Counted from the stretch's first letter, positions 52,577-61,777 are shown. The stretch: 64,000 nt of DNA from Streptomyces marinisediminis (GCF_026262575.1 NZ_JAPKFL010000018.1:49517-113516); one strand, 5' to 3'. Translations and numbers: made by a program. Notes: a model not told the origin generated them from the letters alone.

Positions 52577-53637
52577 GCCCGGGCCACCCTCCGACGCCGC
52601 ACGAAGTGCAGGAACAGCGGCCCGCCCAGCACGGCGGTGACGATGCCCACCTGGAGCTCGCCGGGCCGCCCCAGCACCCGGCCCAGCACGTCGGCGCCCA
52701 GCAGCAGCACCGGCGCGAGCACGGCGCAGTAGGGCAGCAGCCAGCGCAGGTCGGGCCCGGTCAGGGAGCGCACCAGGTGCGGCACGATGAGCCCGACGAA
52801 GACGATCGGTCCGCAGGCGGCGGTGGCCGCGCCGACCAGGAGCGTCACGGCGACGACGGCGCCCGCGCGGGCCCGGCCGGGGCGGGCGCCCAGCGCCGTG
52901 GCGGAGTCGTCGCCCAGCGCCATGGCGTTCAGCGGCCGGGCGAGCGCGAGCGCCAGCGCGGTGCCGGCGGCGACGAACGGCGCGAGCTGGGCGACGACGT
53001 CGAGGCGGGCGCTGGCCAGCGAGCCGACGGTCCAAAAGCGCATGCGGTCCAGGGAGGCGGCGTCGATCAGCATCACGGCGTTGACGTAGGAGAGCAGCGC
53101 GGCGTTCAGCGCGGCGCCCGCGAGCGCGAGCCGGGCCGGGGTCGCGCCGCGCCCACCGCCGACGGTGTAGAGCAGCACGGAGACGGCGGCGGCACCGGCG
53201 AAGGCGAACCACACGTAGCCGGAGTAGGCGCCCACGCCGAGGAAGGCGATGGCCGAGACCACGGCGGCCGACGCGCCGGCGTTGATGCCCAGCAGCCCGG
53301 GGTCGGCCAGCGGGTTGCGGGTGAGGGCCTGCATCACACCGCCGGCGAGCCCGAGCGCGAGCCCGGCGGTCAGCCCCAGCAGGGTGCGCGGCAGCCGCAT
53401 CTCGTGGACGACGGTGTACTGGGCGGACGCGGGGTCGGTCAGCCCGGGCCACACCGTGCCCAGCGGTAGCTGCTTGGCGCCGACCGCGATGCTGAGCACC
53501 ACGACGACGGCGAGGAGCAGCAGCGCGGCGAGCAGCCCGGCGGCGCGCGCGGCGCCGCGTCCGCCCCGCGTCCGGCGCGGCCCCCGCGGGCGGGCGACCG
53601 GCCCGCGGCGGGTCTCGGAGGGCTGGGTGAGCGTCAC
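52573..53637 (-). CDS. ferric-siderophore ABC permease (FecC/FepD type)
   Basis: 354 residues from GTG 53637, placed by CGGAG 8 bases upstream; a longer frame would start at 53682, nearly at the iron box. After a basic cytoplasmic N-terminus come about nine helices with HEMRLPRTLLGLTAGLALGL, GVMQALTRNPLADPGLLGIN, GAALNAALLSYVNAVMLIDA and GPIVFVGLIVPHLVRSLTGP. First gene of the importer operon, just downstream of the iron box. Confidence 0.92.
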   Translation of the reverse strand: MTLTQPSETRRGPVARPRGPRRTRGGRGAARAAGLLAALLLLAVVVVLSIAVGAKQLPLGTVWPGLTDPASAQYTVVHEMRLPRTLLGLTAGLALGLAGGVMQALTRNPLADPGLLGINAGASAAVVSAIAFLGVGAYSGYVWFAFAGAAAVSVLLYTVGGGRGATPARLALAGAALNAALLSYVNAVMLIDAASLDRMRFWTVGSLASARLDVVAQLAPFVAAGTALALALARPLNAMALGDDSATALGARPGRARAGAVVAVTLLVGAATAACGPIVFVGLIVPHLVRSLTGPDLRWLLPYCAVLAPVLLLGADVLGRVLGRPGELQVGIVTAVLGGPLFLHFVRRRRVARA

Positions 53638-53693
53638 GTACGGGCTCCGGGTCGGGCCGGGACGGTGACGGGCACCGGCCACTGGACAGAGAC

Positions 53694-53712
53694 TTAGGTT
53701 AGGTTAACCTAA
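53694..53712. promoter_or_regulatory. DmdR/IdeR iron box between permease operon and binding protein
   Basis: TTAGGTTAGGTTAACCTAA matches the actinobacterial iron-box consensus TTAGGTTAGGCTAACCTAA at 18 of 19 positions. It lies between divergent siderophore-uptake genes and should repress both when iron is plentiful. Confidence 0.93.
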
Positions 53713-53824
53713 CGCAGATGCCGGGGTGCCCCGCACCCCACGTCCCCGCCGACCGACGGTACCCGCGTCGGGGCGCCGGGGGCTCAGGCCCGTTCCTCGA
53801 CACGTCCGGAGAGAAGACACCACC

Positions 53825-54865
53825 ATGCCCACTGCCCGCACCACCCACCTGACCCGCCGCGGCCTGCTCTCCGCGGGCGGCGCACTCGGCGCGGGTGCGC
53901 TGCTGGCCGCCTGCGGCTCCTCACCGGGCGCGGGCGGCGGGGGCCAGGGCGGCACGGGGGACGGGGGCGCGTGGTCGTTCACCGACGACCGTGGCGAGAA
54001 GGTCACCGCCGACGCCCGCCCGCGGCGGATCGTCGCGTTCACCGGTACCGCGGCCGCCCTGCACGACTTCGGGCTGGACCGGCCGCTGGTGGGTGTCTTC
54101 GGCGAGACCCGGCGCGAGGACGGCTCCCCCGACCCGCTGGCCGGTGAGCTCGACGTCGCGAAGGTGGAGATCGTCGGCAACGCCTACGGCGAGTTCGGCC
54201 TGGAGAGGTACGCCGCGCTCCGCCCGGACCTGCTGGTCACCCACATGTACGACCCCGGGGCCCTGTGGTACGTCCCGGAGGAGAGCAAGGACAAGATCCT
54301 CGAACTGGCGCCCAGCGTCGCGATCACCGTGGCCCGCGTCCCGCTGCCCGAACCGATCAAGCGGTACGCCGAGTTGGCCGAGTCGCTCGGTGCGGACCTG
54401 CGGGCCACGCGGGTGACGGACGCCAAGAAGCGCTTCGAGGCGGCCGCGGAGTCGCTGCGGCGGGCGGCGAAGGCCCACCGCGGGCTGAAGGTGATGGCCG
54501 CCTCGGGGGCCGCCGACTACTTCTACGTCTCCAACCCCGACAACAACACCGACCTGATGTACTTCAAGGAGCTCGGCGTCGACCTCGTCCACCCCGAAAA
54601 CCTGGACGCCGGTGGCTACTTCGAGTCGCTGAGCTGGGAGAACGCGGACAAGTACCCCGCCGACCTGATCCTGTTGGACAGCCGCACGGTGGCCCTGCAG
54701 CCCGAGGCGCTGGCGTCCAAGCCCGCCTGGCGCGCCCTGCCCGCCGTCCGGGCCGGCCAGGTCACCCCCTGGGACACCGTGCCCCGCTTCAGTTGGGCCG
54801 GCAGCGCGCCGCTGCTGGAGTCCCTGGCGACGGCCATGGGCGAGTCCCGGAAGCTGAAGGGCTGA
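53825..54865 (+). CDS. siderophore-binding lipoprotein (ABC importer receptor)
   Basis: 346 residues. Tat-type signal THLTRRGLLSAGGALGAGAL and lipobox LLAAC, so it is a membrane-anchored receptor. Then the periplasmic-binding fold of the FepB/FhuD type: RPRRIVAFTGTAAALHDFGL, RPDLLVTHMYDPGALWYVPE, SNPDNNTDLMYFKELGVDLV, and a C-terminal AWRALPAVRAGQVTPWDTVP. Which ferric siderophore it binds is not shown. GAGAAG lies 8 bases before ATG 53825. Divergent from the permease operon across the iron box. Confidence 0.92.
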   Translation: MPTARTTHLTRRGLLSAGGALGAGALLAACGSSPGAGGGGQGGTGDGGAWSFTDDRGEKVTADARPRRIVAFTGTAAALHDFGLDRPLVGVFGETRREDGSPDPLAGELDVAKVEIVGNAYGEFGLERYAALRPDLLVTHMYDPGALWYVPEESKDKILELAPSVAITVARVPLPEPIKRYAELAESLGADLRATRVTDAKKRFEAAAESLRRAAKAHRGLKVMAASGAADYFYVSNPDNNTDLMYFKELGVDLVHPENLDAGGYFESLSWENADKYPADLILLDSRTVALQPEALASKPAWRALPAVRAGQVTPWDTVPRFSWAGSAPLLESLATAMGESRKLKG

Positions 54866-54872
54866 GCCGGCG

Positions 54873-55694
54873 GTGGCGGCCGCCGAGCCCTTCGGTCTCT
54901 TCCCCGCGCACGTGCTGCGCAGCGTGCGGCTGAGCCCCGCCCTGCTGCGCGTCACCCTCGGCGGCGAGCGGCTGGCGGAGTTCGCCTCCGGCGGGCGGGA
55001 CCAGAGCTTCTCGCTGTTCCTGCCGCATCCGGGCCAGGCCGAGCCGCTGGTCCCGGACGGCCCGGACTGGTTCGCCCGGTGGCGGGCCATGGACCCGGCC
55101 GAGCGGGCGGTGCTGCGCTCCTACACCGTCCGCGAGCAGCGGCACGCCGTCCGGGAACTGGACGTCGACTTCGCCCTGCACGAACCGGCCGGGCCCGCCT
55201 CCCGCTGGGCGGCCCACTGCACCCCCGGCGACCGGGCGCTGCTGCTGGGCCCGACCACCGCGGAGAACAAGAGCGTCGCCTTCCGGCTGCCGCCCGCCGC
55301 GCGGTGGACGCTGCTGACCGCCGACGAGACGGCGCTGCCCGCCCTGGCCGGTATCCTGCGCGACCTGCCCGCCGGGCACCGGGCGCACGCGTTCGTCGAG
55401 GTGCCCTCCGGGGCGGACCGGCTGCCGCTGCCCTCGGTCGCCGACGCGCGGGTGCGCTGGCTGGTCCGGGGCACGCGCGTACGCAACGCGCCGCTGCTGG
55501 ACGCCGTGCGCGCGGCCGCGCTCCCACCGGAGCCCGGGTACGCGTGGCTGGCGGGCGAGGCCCGGGGCGTGCGGGCGCTGCGCCGCCACCTGGTCCGCGG
55601 GCGCGGCTGGGACCGGCGCGCGGTCACCTTCACCGGCTACTGGCGGCAGGGCGCCTCCGAGGAGGACCTGCGCGCGGAAGCCCTCACCGGTTAG
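54873..55694 (+). CDS. siderophore-interacting protein (FAD/NAD(P)H ferric reductase)
   Basis: 273 residues of the SIP family. FAD-binding RSYTVREQRHAVRELDVDFA, LHEPAGPASRWAAHCTPGDR and LLLGPTTAENKS; NAD(P)H side LLTADETALPALAGILRDLP; C-terminal WLAGEARGVRALRRHLV and FTGYWRQGASEED. It reduces the imported ferric siderophore to release iron. GTG start 8 bases past the receptor stop: one operon. Confidence 0.92.
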   Translation: MAAAEPFGLFPAHVLRSVRLSPALLRVTLGGERLAEFASGGRDQSFSLFLPHPGQAEPLVPDGPDWFARWRAMDPAERAVLRSYTVREQRHAVRELDVDFALHEPAGPASRWAAHCTPGDRALLLGPTTAENKSVAFRLPPAARWTLLTADETALPALAGILRDLPAGHRAHAFVEVPSGADRLPLPSVADARVRWLVRGTRVRNAPLLDAVRAAALPPEPGYAWLAGEARGVRALRRHLVRGRGWDRRAVTFTGYWRQGASEEDLRAEALTG

Positions 55695-55910
55695 GCCGCC
55701 CCGCCGGTGGCGCCGGCGCCGGGCGCGCGGTGCTCGCCGTCCGCCGCCGCGCCCCGCACCCGGCGGCGCCCCGCACCCGGTGCCGGGCGCTCCGTGGCGG
55801 CGCCCCGCGCCGCCCCCGCCCCGGGCCCGGACGGCACGGCACGGCACGGCCGCGGGCGCGGCGGTACGGCACGGGTGCGCCGCCGCGCGCCCGCGGCCGC
55901 CGGCGGTGCG

Positions 55911-56933
55911 TCACAGGCCCAGGGCCGCCAGGGGCTGGTCCACCCCACCGGTGAAGGCGTCCGCCCCCGCCGCCTCCCACGCCGCCGCGCACAGCGCACG
56001 CAGGCCGTCCAGCGGCTCCCCGGCGCCGTCGAGCACCAGGGCGCCGCCCGCTACCGCGGCGGACCAGCCACCGCAGGCGAACCCGGCGCCCGAGCGCACC
56101 GGGGCGGGGTGCGGCACGGCCAGGCCGCGCAGGTCGGGCGCCAGGTAGGCGGGCCGGTGCGCCCGGGGCGCGCGCAGCAGGCCCCTGGCGTCCGTCACGC
56201 CGGTGAACACCAGCAGCGCGTCGACGCCGCCCGCGTGCGCGCCCTCGATGTCCGTGTCCAGCCGGTCACCGACCACCAGGGGACGCCGCGCGCCGGTGCG
56301 CAGGATCGTCTCCCGGTGCATCGGCGGGCGCGGCTTCCCGGCCACCCGCGGCTCGGGCGCCTCCCGCATCCACCGGGTGGCGATGCGCACCACCTCCACC
56401 GCCGCGCCGTTGCCCGGTGCGATGCCCCGGCCGCTGGGGATCGTCAGGTCGGCGTTGGAGGCGTACCAGGCGGCCCCGCGCCCCACCGCGAACGCCGCCT
56501 CGGCCAGCCGGGCCCACGCCAGCTCCGGGCCGCCGTACCCCTGCACCACCGCCACCGGGTCGTCGTCGGCCGACTCCACGACCGTCAGACCCCGTTCGGC
56601 CAGCGCCACGCGCAGGCCCTCGCCTCCCACGCACAGCACCCGGGCGCCCGGCTCGTGCCGCTCGGCGATGAGCCGGGCCACCGCCTGGGCCGAGGTGACG
56701 ACGTCCGCCGGGCGCGCGGCGACACCGAGCGAGGTCAGGTGCTCGGCCACCGTGTCCGGGGTGCGCGCCGCGTTGTTGGTGACGTAGGCCAGGCGCATCC
56801 CGGCCGCCCGGGCGGCGTCCAGCGCGGGCACGGCGTGCGGCACGGCCGCGCCGCCCCGGTAGACGACGCCGTCCAGGTCCAGCAGGGCCGTGTCGTAGGC
56901 CGCGTGCAGCGGCTCCGCGCAGGATCGCAGCAT
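55911..56933 (-). CDS. HAD-family phosphatase, NagD-like
   Basis: 340 residues. Motif I YDTALLDLDGVVYRGGAAVP, motif II in LAYVTNNAARTPDTVAEHLT, and GKPRPPMHRETILRT/VVGDRLDTDIEGAHAGGVDA for motifs III and IV. Class IIA cap. It hydrolyses a small phosphate ester of unknown identity. AGGAGGAGGG lies 6 bases before ATG 56933. Divergent from the DUF1015 gene. Confidence 0.88.
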   Translation of the reverse strand: MLRSCAEPLHAAYDTALLDLDGVVYRGGAAVPHAVPALDAARAAGMRLAYVTNNAARTPDTVAEHLTSLGVAARPADVVTSAQAVARLIAERHEPGARVLCVGGEGLRVALAERGLTVVESADDDPVAVVQGYGGPELAWARLAEAAFAVGRGAAWYASNADLTIPSGRGIAPGNGAAVEVVRIATRWMREAPEPRVAGKPRPPMHRETILRTGARRPLVVGDRLDTDIEGAHAGGVDALLVFTGVTDARGLLRAPRAHRPAYLAPDLRGLAVPHPAPVRSGAGFACGGWSAAVAGGALVLDGAGEPLDGLRALCAAAWEAAGADAFTGGVDQPLAALGL

Positions 56934-57063
56934 GGCGGTCCCTCCTCCTGTCCGCCCGCGCCGGGTGTCCGGGCGCGAGCGTAAGTTTTTGGTCGTTTGA
57001 AGCGTTTCGGTCATCTTCCACCCGGGCTCTGGTAAGGACCGTCGGGCGGTTTAGCATGCTGAG

Positions 57064-58335
57064 ATGGATGCTGACGGTCTGCGCCTCGTCCCCTTCCGCG
57101 GCCTGCGCTACGCGCCGGAGCGGGTCGGCAGTCTCGCCGCCGTCACCTCGCCCCCCTACGACGTCGTGGTGCGCCCCGACCAGGTGGAGCAGTTGGAGAC
57201 CGCCGACCCGTACAACATCGTCCGGCTCATCCTGCCGCAGACCGCCGACCCGGCCGCCCGGCACCGCAAGGCCGCCGAGACGCTGCGCGCCTGGGAGGCC
57301 GAGGGCGTCCTGGTGCGGGACGCGGAACCGGCGCTGTACGTCTACGAGCAGCGCCGGGGCGAGCTGGTGCAGCGCGGCCTGATCGGCGCGCTGCGGCTCT
57401 CCCCGCCCGAGGAGGGCGTCGTCCTGCCGCACGAGGACGTGATGCCCCAGGTGGTCGAGGACCGGCTGGCGCTGATGCGGGAGACCGGCGCGAACCTGGA
57501 GCCGCTGCTGCTGTCCTACCGCGGCGACGGCACCGCGACCGGCGCCACCGGCGTGATCGAGCGGGCCGTCAAGCGGGCGCCCCTGCTGTCGACCACCACC
57601 ACCGACGGATTCGCCCACCGGCTCTGGTCGGTGACCGAGCCGGGCGAACTGGCCGAGGTCGACGCCGACCTGTCGTCCCGCCGCGCGCTGATCGGCGACG
57701 GACACCACCGCTGGGCCACCTACCTGCGGCTGCGCGCCGCCCACCCCGAGCGCCCGGCCTGGAACCACGGCCTGGTGCTGCTGGTGGACACCATGCGCTA
57801 CCCGCTGCGCGTGAGCGCCATCCACCGCTTCCTGCCGCACCTGACCCCGGCCGCCGCGCTGGCCCGGCTCGGCGACGCCTTCCGCGTCCGCCCCCTGGCC
57901 GCCCCGCTGCCCGACGCCCTGGCCGCGCTGGAGGAGACCCCGGGCAACGCCTTCCTGCTCGCCGGCGGCCCGGACTCCTTCCACCTCCTGGACCGGCCCT
58001 CCCCCGACCTGCTCTCCTCCACCGTGCGCCACGACCGCCCGCAGACCTGGCGGACGCTGGACGCGACGGTGCTGCACGCCGCGCTGCTCAACGCGGTCTG
58101 GGAGGTGCCCGACCGGCCGTCGGACATCGGCTACCTGCACTCGGCGGAGGCGGCCGTGGCCAAGGCCGCGCGCACGGGCGGCAGCGCGGTGCTGATGCGG
58201 GCCGCGGCGGAGTCCACGGTGCTGGAGCTGGCGCAGCAGGGCGTCACGATGCCCCGCAAGTCCACCTCGTTCGGCCCGAAGCCCGCCACGGGCCTGGTGC
58301 TGCGCACCCTGGACGATCCCGCCGACCTCGCCTGA
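57064..58335 (+). CDS. DUF1015 family protein
   Basis: 423 residues, full-length DUF1015: PFRGLRYAPERVGSLAAVTS, PPYDVVVRPDQVEQLETADP, YNIVRLILPQ, and ALIGDGHHRWATYLRLRA with a conserved DGHHR motif. The C-terminus has VAKAARTGGSAVLMRAAAES and MPRKSTSFGPKPATGLVLRT. Function is not firmly known; the DGHHR motif suggests an enzyme. No strong ribosome site precedes ATG 57064. Confidence 0.88.
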   Translation: MDADGLRLVPFRGLRYAPERVGSLAAVTSPPYDVVVRPDQVEQLETADPYNIVRLILPQTADPAARHRKAAETLRAWEAEGVLVRDAEPALYVYEQRRGELVQRGLIGALRLSPPEEGVVLPHEDVMPQVVEDRLALMRETGANLEPLLLSYRGDGTATGATGVIERAVKRAPLLSTTTTDGFAHRLWSVTEPGELAEVDADLSSRRALIGDGHHRWATYLRLRAAHPERPAWNHGLVLLVDTMRYPLRVSAIHRFLPHLTPAAALARLGDAFRVRPLAAPLPDALAALEETPGNAFLLAGGPDSFHLLDRPSPDLLSSTVRHDRPQTWRTLDATVLHAALLNAVWEVPDRPSDIGYLHSAEAAVAKAARTGGSAVLMRAAAESTVLELAQQGVTMPRKSTSFGPKPATGLVLRTLDDPADLA

Positions 58336-58606
58336 CGCCCCGCCGGCTCGCCGCCGGCTCCTCGCCGCAGCACGCTGCCGCAGCACACCGTCCCGCGCGC
58401 GCCGCCGGCCCGCTCCCGTCCCGCCGTCGCACCGGGGTGCCCGCCGCCGTCGGCGTGCCCGCGTCGCGGTGTTCCCCCACCCGCCCACGGACGGCCCAAT
58501 GCGCCGCTCCCCGCCCGGCCCGCACTAGACACGTGGGGTTGACCGAACGCCGCGCACGGGACTGCACCAGCGGCGCCGGACCGGCTGTGTGAGGGAGCGC
58601 GAGGCG

Positions 58607-60340
58607 ATGACGTACGCCACGGAACACGAGCGGGAGCGGGAGCCGGTCGTCCGCAAGCGGCGCCCGGGAGCGGTGGTGGTCGACTGGCTGACCACCACCG
58701 ACCACAAGAAGATCGGCGCCCTGTACATGGTCAGCGCGTTCGGCTTCTTCCTGTTCGCCGGGGCGCTGGCGATGGCGATGCGCGCCGAGTTGGCCCGGCC
58801 CGGGACCCAGCTTCTCTCCAACGAGCAGTACAACCAGGCCTTCACCATGCACGGCACGATCATGATGCTGATGTTCGCCACCCCGATGTTCGCCGGGTTC
58901 GCCAACGCCATCATGCCGTTGCAGATCGGCTCGCCCGACGTGGCGTTCCCCCGGCTCAACATGCTCTCGTACTGGCTGTTCCTCTTCGGCGCCCTGATCG
59001 CCGTCAGCGCCTTCCTCACCCCGAACGGGGCCGCGTCCTTCGGCTGGTTCGCCTACACCCCGCTGTCCACGGAGCCGTACTCACCAGGGGTGGGCGGCGA
59101 CCTGTGGATCATGGGGTTGGCGCTCTCCGGCTTCGGCACCATCCTCGGCGCGGTCAACTTCATCACCACGATCATCTGCATGCGCGCCCCCGGCATGACG
59201 ATGTTCCGCATGCCGATCTTCACCTGGAACGTGCTGCTCACCAGCGTGCTGGTGCTCCTGGCGTTCCCGGTGCTGGCGGCCGCCCTGTTCGCCCTGGAGG
59301 CCGACCGGCTGTTCGGCGCGCACGTCTTCGACCCGGCCAACGGCGGCGCGCTGCTGTGGCAGCACCTGTTCTGGTTCTTCGGCCACCCCGAGGTCTACAT
59401 CGTCGCCCTGCCGTTCTTCGGCATCATCACCGAGGTCATCCCGGTCTTCGCCCGCAAGCCGATCTTCGGCTACGTCGGGCTCATCGGCGCGACCATCGCC
59501 ATCACGGGTCTGTCGGTCACCGTCTGGGCCCACCACATGTTCGCCACCGGGGCCGTGCTGCTGCCCTTCTTCGCCTTCATGTCCTTCCTCATCGCCGTGC
59601 CGACGGGCGTGAAGTTCTTCAACTGGATCGGCACCATGTGGAAGGGCTCGCTGTCCTTCGAGACGCCGATGCTGTGGGTGACCGGGTTCCTGGTCACCTT
59701 CCTCTTCGGCGGCCTCACCGGCGTCATCCTGGCCTCGCCCCCGCTGGACTGGCACACCAGCGACAGCTACTTCGTGGTCGCCCACTTCCACTACGTGCTG
59801 TTCGGCACCGTCGTCTTCGCGATGTTCGCCGGCTTCCACTTCTGGTGGCCGAAGTTCACCGGCACCCTGCTCGACGAGCGCCTGGGCAAGATCCACTTCT
59901 GGACGCTGTTCGCCGGTTTCCACCTGACCTTCCTCGTCCAGCACTGGCTCGGTGCCGAGGGCATGCCGCGCCGCTACGCCGACTACCTGGCCGCCGACGG
60001 CATCACCGCGCTGAACACCGTCTCGACCATCGGCGCCTTCCTGCTCGGCCTGTCCACGCTGCCCTTCCTCTACAACGTGTGGCGGACGGCGAAGTACGCG
60101 CCCAAGGTGACCGTTGACGACCCCTGGGGGTACGGCCGCTCGCTGGAGTGGGCCACCTCCTGCCCTCCGCCCCGGCACAACTTCGTGACCCTCCCCCGCG
60201 TCCGCTCCGAGTCCCCGGCCTTCGACCTGCACCACCCCGACGTCGCGCAGATCGACCGCACCAGCAACCTGGCCGCGGACGCCTCCGTCGCGGGGGGAGC
60301 CGAGCCGACGCCGCCGCGCGGCGGCCGGGGCGCCCGGTGA
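58607..60340 (+). CDS. ctaD: cytochrome c oxidase subunit I (aa3 type), isolated copy
   Basis: 577 residues, 12 membrane helices. Heme ligand His in FTMHGTIMMLMFATPMFAGF; CuB His-Tyr pair in FFGHPEVYIVALPFFG; CuB histidines in WAHHMFATG; heme a/a3 histidines in VVAHFHYVLFG. All key residues are intact. Subunits II and III and the bcc genes are absent here, so it is a second ctaD using other subunits or a separate assembly. ATG 58607 is used; GAGGGAG lies 9 bases upstream. Confidence 0.93.
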   Translation: MTYATEHEREREPVVRKRRPGAVVVDWLTTTDHKKIGALYMVSAFGFFLFAGALAMAMRAELARPGTQLLSNEQYNQAFTMHGTIMMLMFATPMFAGFANAIMPLQIGSPDVAFPRLNMLSYWLFLFGALIAVSAFLTPNGAASFGWFAYTPLSTEPYSPGVGGDLWIMGLALSGFGTILGAVNFITTIICMRAPGMTMFRMPIFTWNVLLTSVLVLLAFPVLAAALFALEADRLFGAHVFDPANGGALLWQHLFWFFGHPEVYIVALPFFGIITEVIPVFARKPIFGYVGLIGATIAITGLSVTVWAHHMFATGAVLLPFFAFMSFLIAVPTGVKFFNWIGTMWKGSLSFETPMLWVTGFLVTFLFGGLTGVILASPPLDWHTSDSYFVVAHFHYVLFGTVVFAMFAGFHFWWPKFTGTLLDERLGKIHFWTLFAGFHLTFLVQHWLGAEGMPRRYADYLAADGITALNTVSTIGAFLLGLSTLPFLYNVWRTAKYAPKVTVDDPWGYGRSLEWATSCPPPRHNFVTLPRVRSESPAFDLHHPDVAQIDRTSNLAADASVAGGAEPTPPRGGRGAR

Positions 60341-60708
60341 GCCCCGCCGGTGCCGACCGCCACGCCGTCGACGCCGAGGCGGGGCTGCGCGAGTTGGAGG
60401 GCTACCTGCTGTGGCAGGCGGAGGTCGGCCGCGCCCGTACGCGGGCCGAGGCGTTCGCCGCGCGGATGCCGTGGCTGACGACCGCCCAGCGCGAGGAGGT
60501 CGTCCGCCTGTACACCGCCGAACACCTGCGGCTGTCACGGCAGTACCTGGAGACCGTGGCCGCTCGGTGCCACGCGCTGCGCGGCGAGTACACCGCCCGG
60601 TTCGCCAAGCTGCGCCGACGCGTGGTCCGCCGGGCCACCGCCGCCTGCGCGGCCGGCCTCTCGCTGTCCGTGACGCTGCTCTGCCTGCTGACGCTCGCGC
60701 GGCGCTGA
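60337..60708 (+). CDS. small membrane-anchored protein coupled to ctaD
   Basis: 123 residues starting at GTG 60337, which overlaps the ctaD stop by 4 bases (GTGA). Two-thirds is soluble and helical (LRELEGYLLWQAEVGRARTR, EAFAARMPWLTTAQREEVVR, LYTAEHLRLSRQYLETVAAR). It ends with one membrane helix (ATAACAAGLSLSVTLLCLLT). I know no domain for it. Its coupling to ctaD points to an oxidase-assembly or regulatory role; that is inference. Confidence 0.75.
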   Translation: MSPAGADRHAVDAEAGLRELEGYLLWQAEVGRARTRAEAFAARMPWLTTAQREEVVRLYTAEHLRLSRQYLETVAARCHALRGEYTARFAKLRRRVVRRATAACAAGLSLSVTLLCLLTLARR

Positions 60709-60736
60709 GCCGGGCGCGACCACCTTCCCGATCTCC

Positions 60737-60755
60737 TTAGGTTAGGCTAACCTAA
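60737..60755. promoter_or_regulatory. DmdR/IdeR iron box upstream of a relic siderophore locus
   Basis: TTAGGTTAGGCTAACCTAA is a perfect match to the iron-box consensus. The next downstream plus-strand genes are a small uncertain ORF and a truncated siderophore-type acetyltransferase, so intact iron control now governs damaged genes. Confidence 0.95.
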
Positions 60756-60887
60756 GTAATCACGCGGTGCCCGACGTCACCCGCATCCGTCCCGGCCGCT
60801 GCCGCCGCCCGTGCCGACAGGACCTCGGGCCCTCGCCCCGGCCCGGCGGGGGAAGCGGGCACCGCGTCGACCAGGGAGGACCCGATC

Positions 60888-61145
60888 GTGCACGTGAACT
60901 GCTCTCCCGACGAGCACTCCGCCGACCCGGCGGCCACCGCCGGGCCCGACGCACATCCCGGCGCGTGGGCCTCCACACGCCGCAGGGCCGGCGTCGACGG
61001 TCACCCGGGCCCGTCCTCCACCACCCTGGCGGACGCCTCGGCCACCGGCCGCGCTCCCGCGCGCGTCTCCCCCGGCGCCCCGCGCGGGAGCGCGCGCCGA
61101 CCGGGCGGGCGGACGCGGGCCCGCGTCCGCCCGTGGACCGCCTGA
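60888..61145 (+). CDS. uncertain small ORF after the iron box (85 aa)
   Basis: GTG 60888 is preceded by GGGAGGA at 7 bases, a strong ribosome site, and the ORF lies 130 bases after the perfect iron box. The product starts VHVNCSPDEHSADPAATAG and then becomes Pro/Ala/Arg-rich without clear structure. It may be a damaged first gene of a siderophore operon, a short regulatory ORF, or not translated. I recognise no family. Confidence 0.35.
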   Translation: MHVNCSPDEHSADPAATAGPDAHPGAWASTRRRAGVDGHPGPSSTTLADASATGRAPARVSPGAPRGSARRPGGRTRARVRPWTA

Positions 61146-61195
61146 CGCCGGAACCCGGCCGACCCCACGCCTTCCGCGCACGGACAGGAGCCACC

Positions 61196-61777
61196 GTGTC
61201 CGACTCCCCCACTCCCCCGCACGACGTCCCGCCTCCGCCGGCCGGCCGGCGGAGGGAAACCGCCTCCCGCGTGAGCGCGGCCCCGCCCGCCGGTGCCGAA
61301 GCCCCGCCCGGCGCGTGCGCCCTGCGCCCGGTGGACCCGTTCGCCGACGCCGCGCTGGTGCACGGCTGGGTCACCCACCCCGCGGCGGCCCACTGGCTCA
61401 GGGAGGACGTGACGCTCCCCGACGTCGAGCGCGAGCTGCTGCGCATCGCCGCCGACCCCCGCCACGAGGCGTACATCGGCCTCCACCGGGGAGAACCCGC
61501 GTTCCTCGTCGAGCGCTACGCGTCCGCCCGCCCCGGCCGCCCGGAACTGTGCCCCGCGCGGCCGGGCGACGCGGGTCTGCACGTGCTCGTCGCCCCGGCG
61601 GCGCCCCGGCTGCGCGGCGGTGCGCTCACCGCCCTCGCCGACGCCCTGGAGAGGCTGCGGGCGACCGCGCCGCTGCCCCGCCCCGGCAGGCCGCCGTCCC
61701 CGCCCGGCACCGTCGCGCCCCCCGGCGGGCGGGCGGGGCACTCCTTTCGCCCCGTCGGGCAGCCCCTGGCCGCCTGA
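61196..61777 (+). CDS. truncated siderophore-type acetyltransferase (IucB/MbtK-like)
   Basis: 193 residues from GTG 61196, with CAGGAG 5-6 bases upstream. Residues about 40-130 match the N-terminal half of the IucB/MbtK acetyltransferase domain (ACALRPVDPFADAALVHGWV, THPAAAHWLREDVTLPDVER, EAYIGLHRGEPAFLVERYAS, DAGLHVLVAPAAP). The second half, which carries the acetyl-CoA loop and the VEPDxRN-type strand in this family, is replaced by low-complexity LPRPGRPPSPPGTVAPPGGR. The enzyme is therefore probably dead. In intact loci this family N-acylates hydroxamate siderophores. Confidence 0.6.
   Translation: MSDSPTPPHDVPPPPAGRRRETASRVSAAPPAGAEAPPGACALRPVDPFADAALVHGWVTHPAAAHWLREDVTLPDVERELLRIAADPRHEAYIGLHRGEPAFLVERYASARPGRPELCPARPGDAGLHVLVAPAAPRLRGGALTALADALERLRATAPLPRPGRPPSPPGTVAPPGGRAGHSFRPVGQPLAA

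Larger units (their letters stand above)
60709..61195. other. 487-bp interval with iron box upstream of the acetyltransferase
   Basis: Contains the second iron box (60737-60755) and one small ORF (60888-61145) described separately. The remaining sequence is GC-rich with no other ORF of protein character. Confidence 0.5.
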
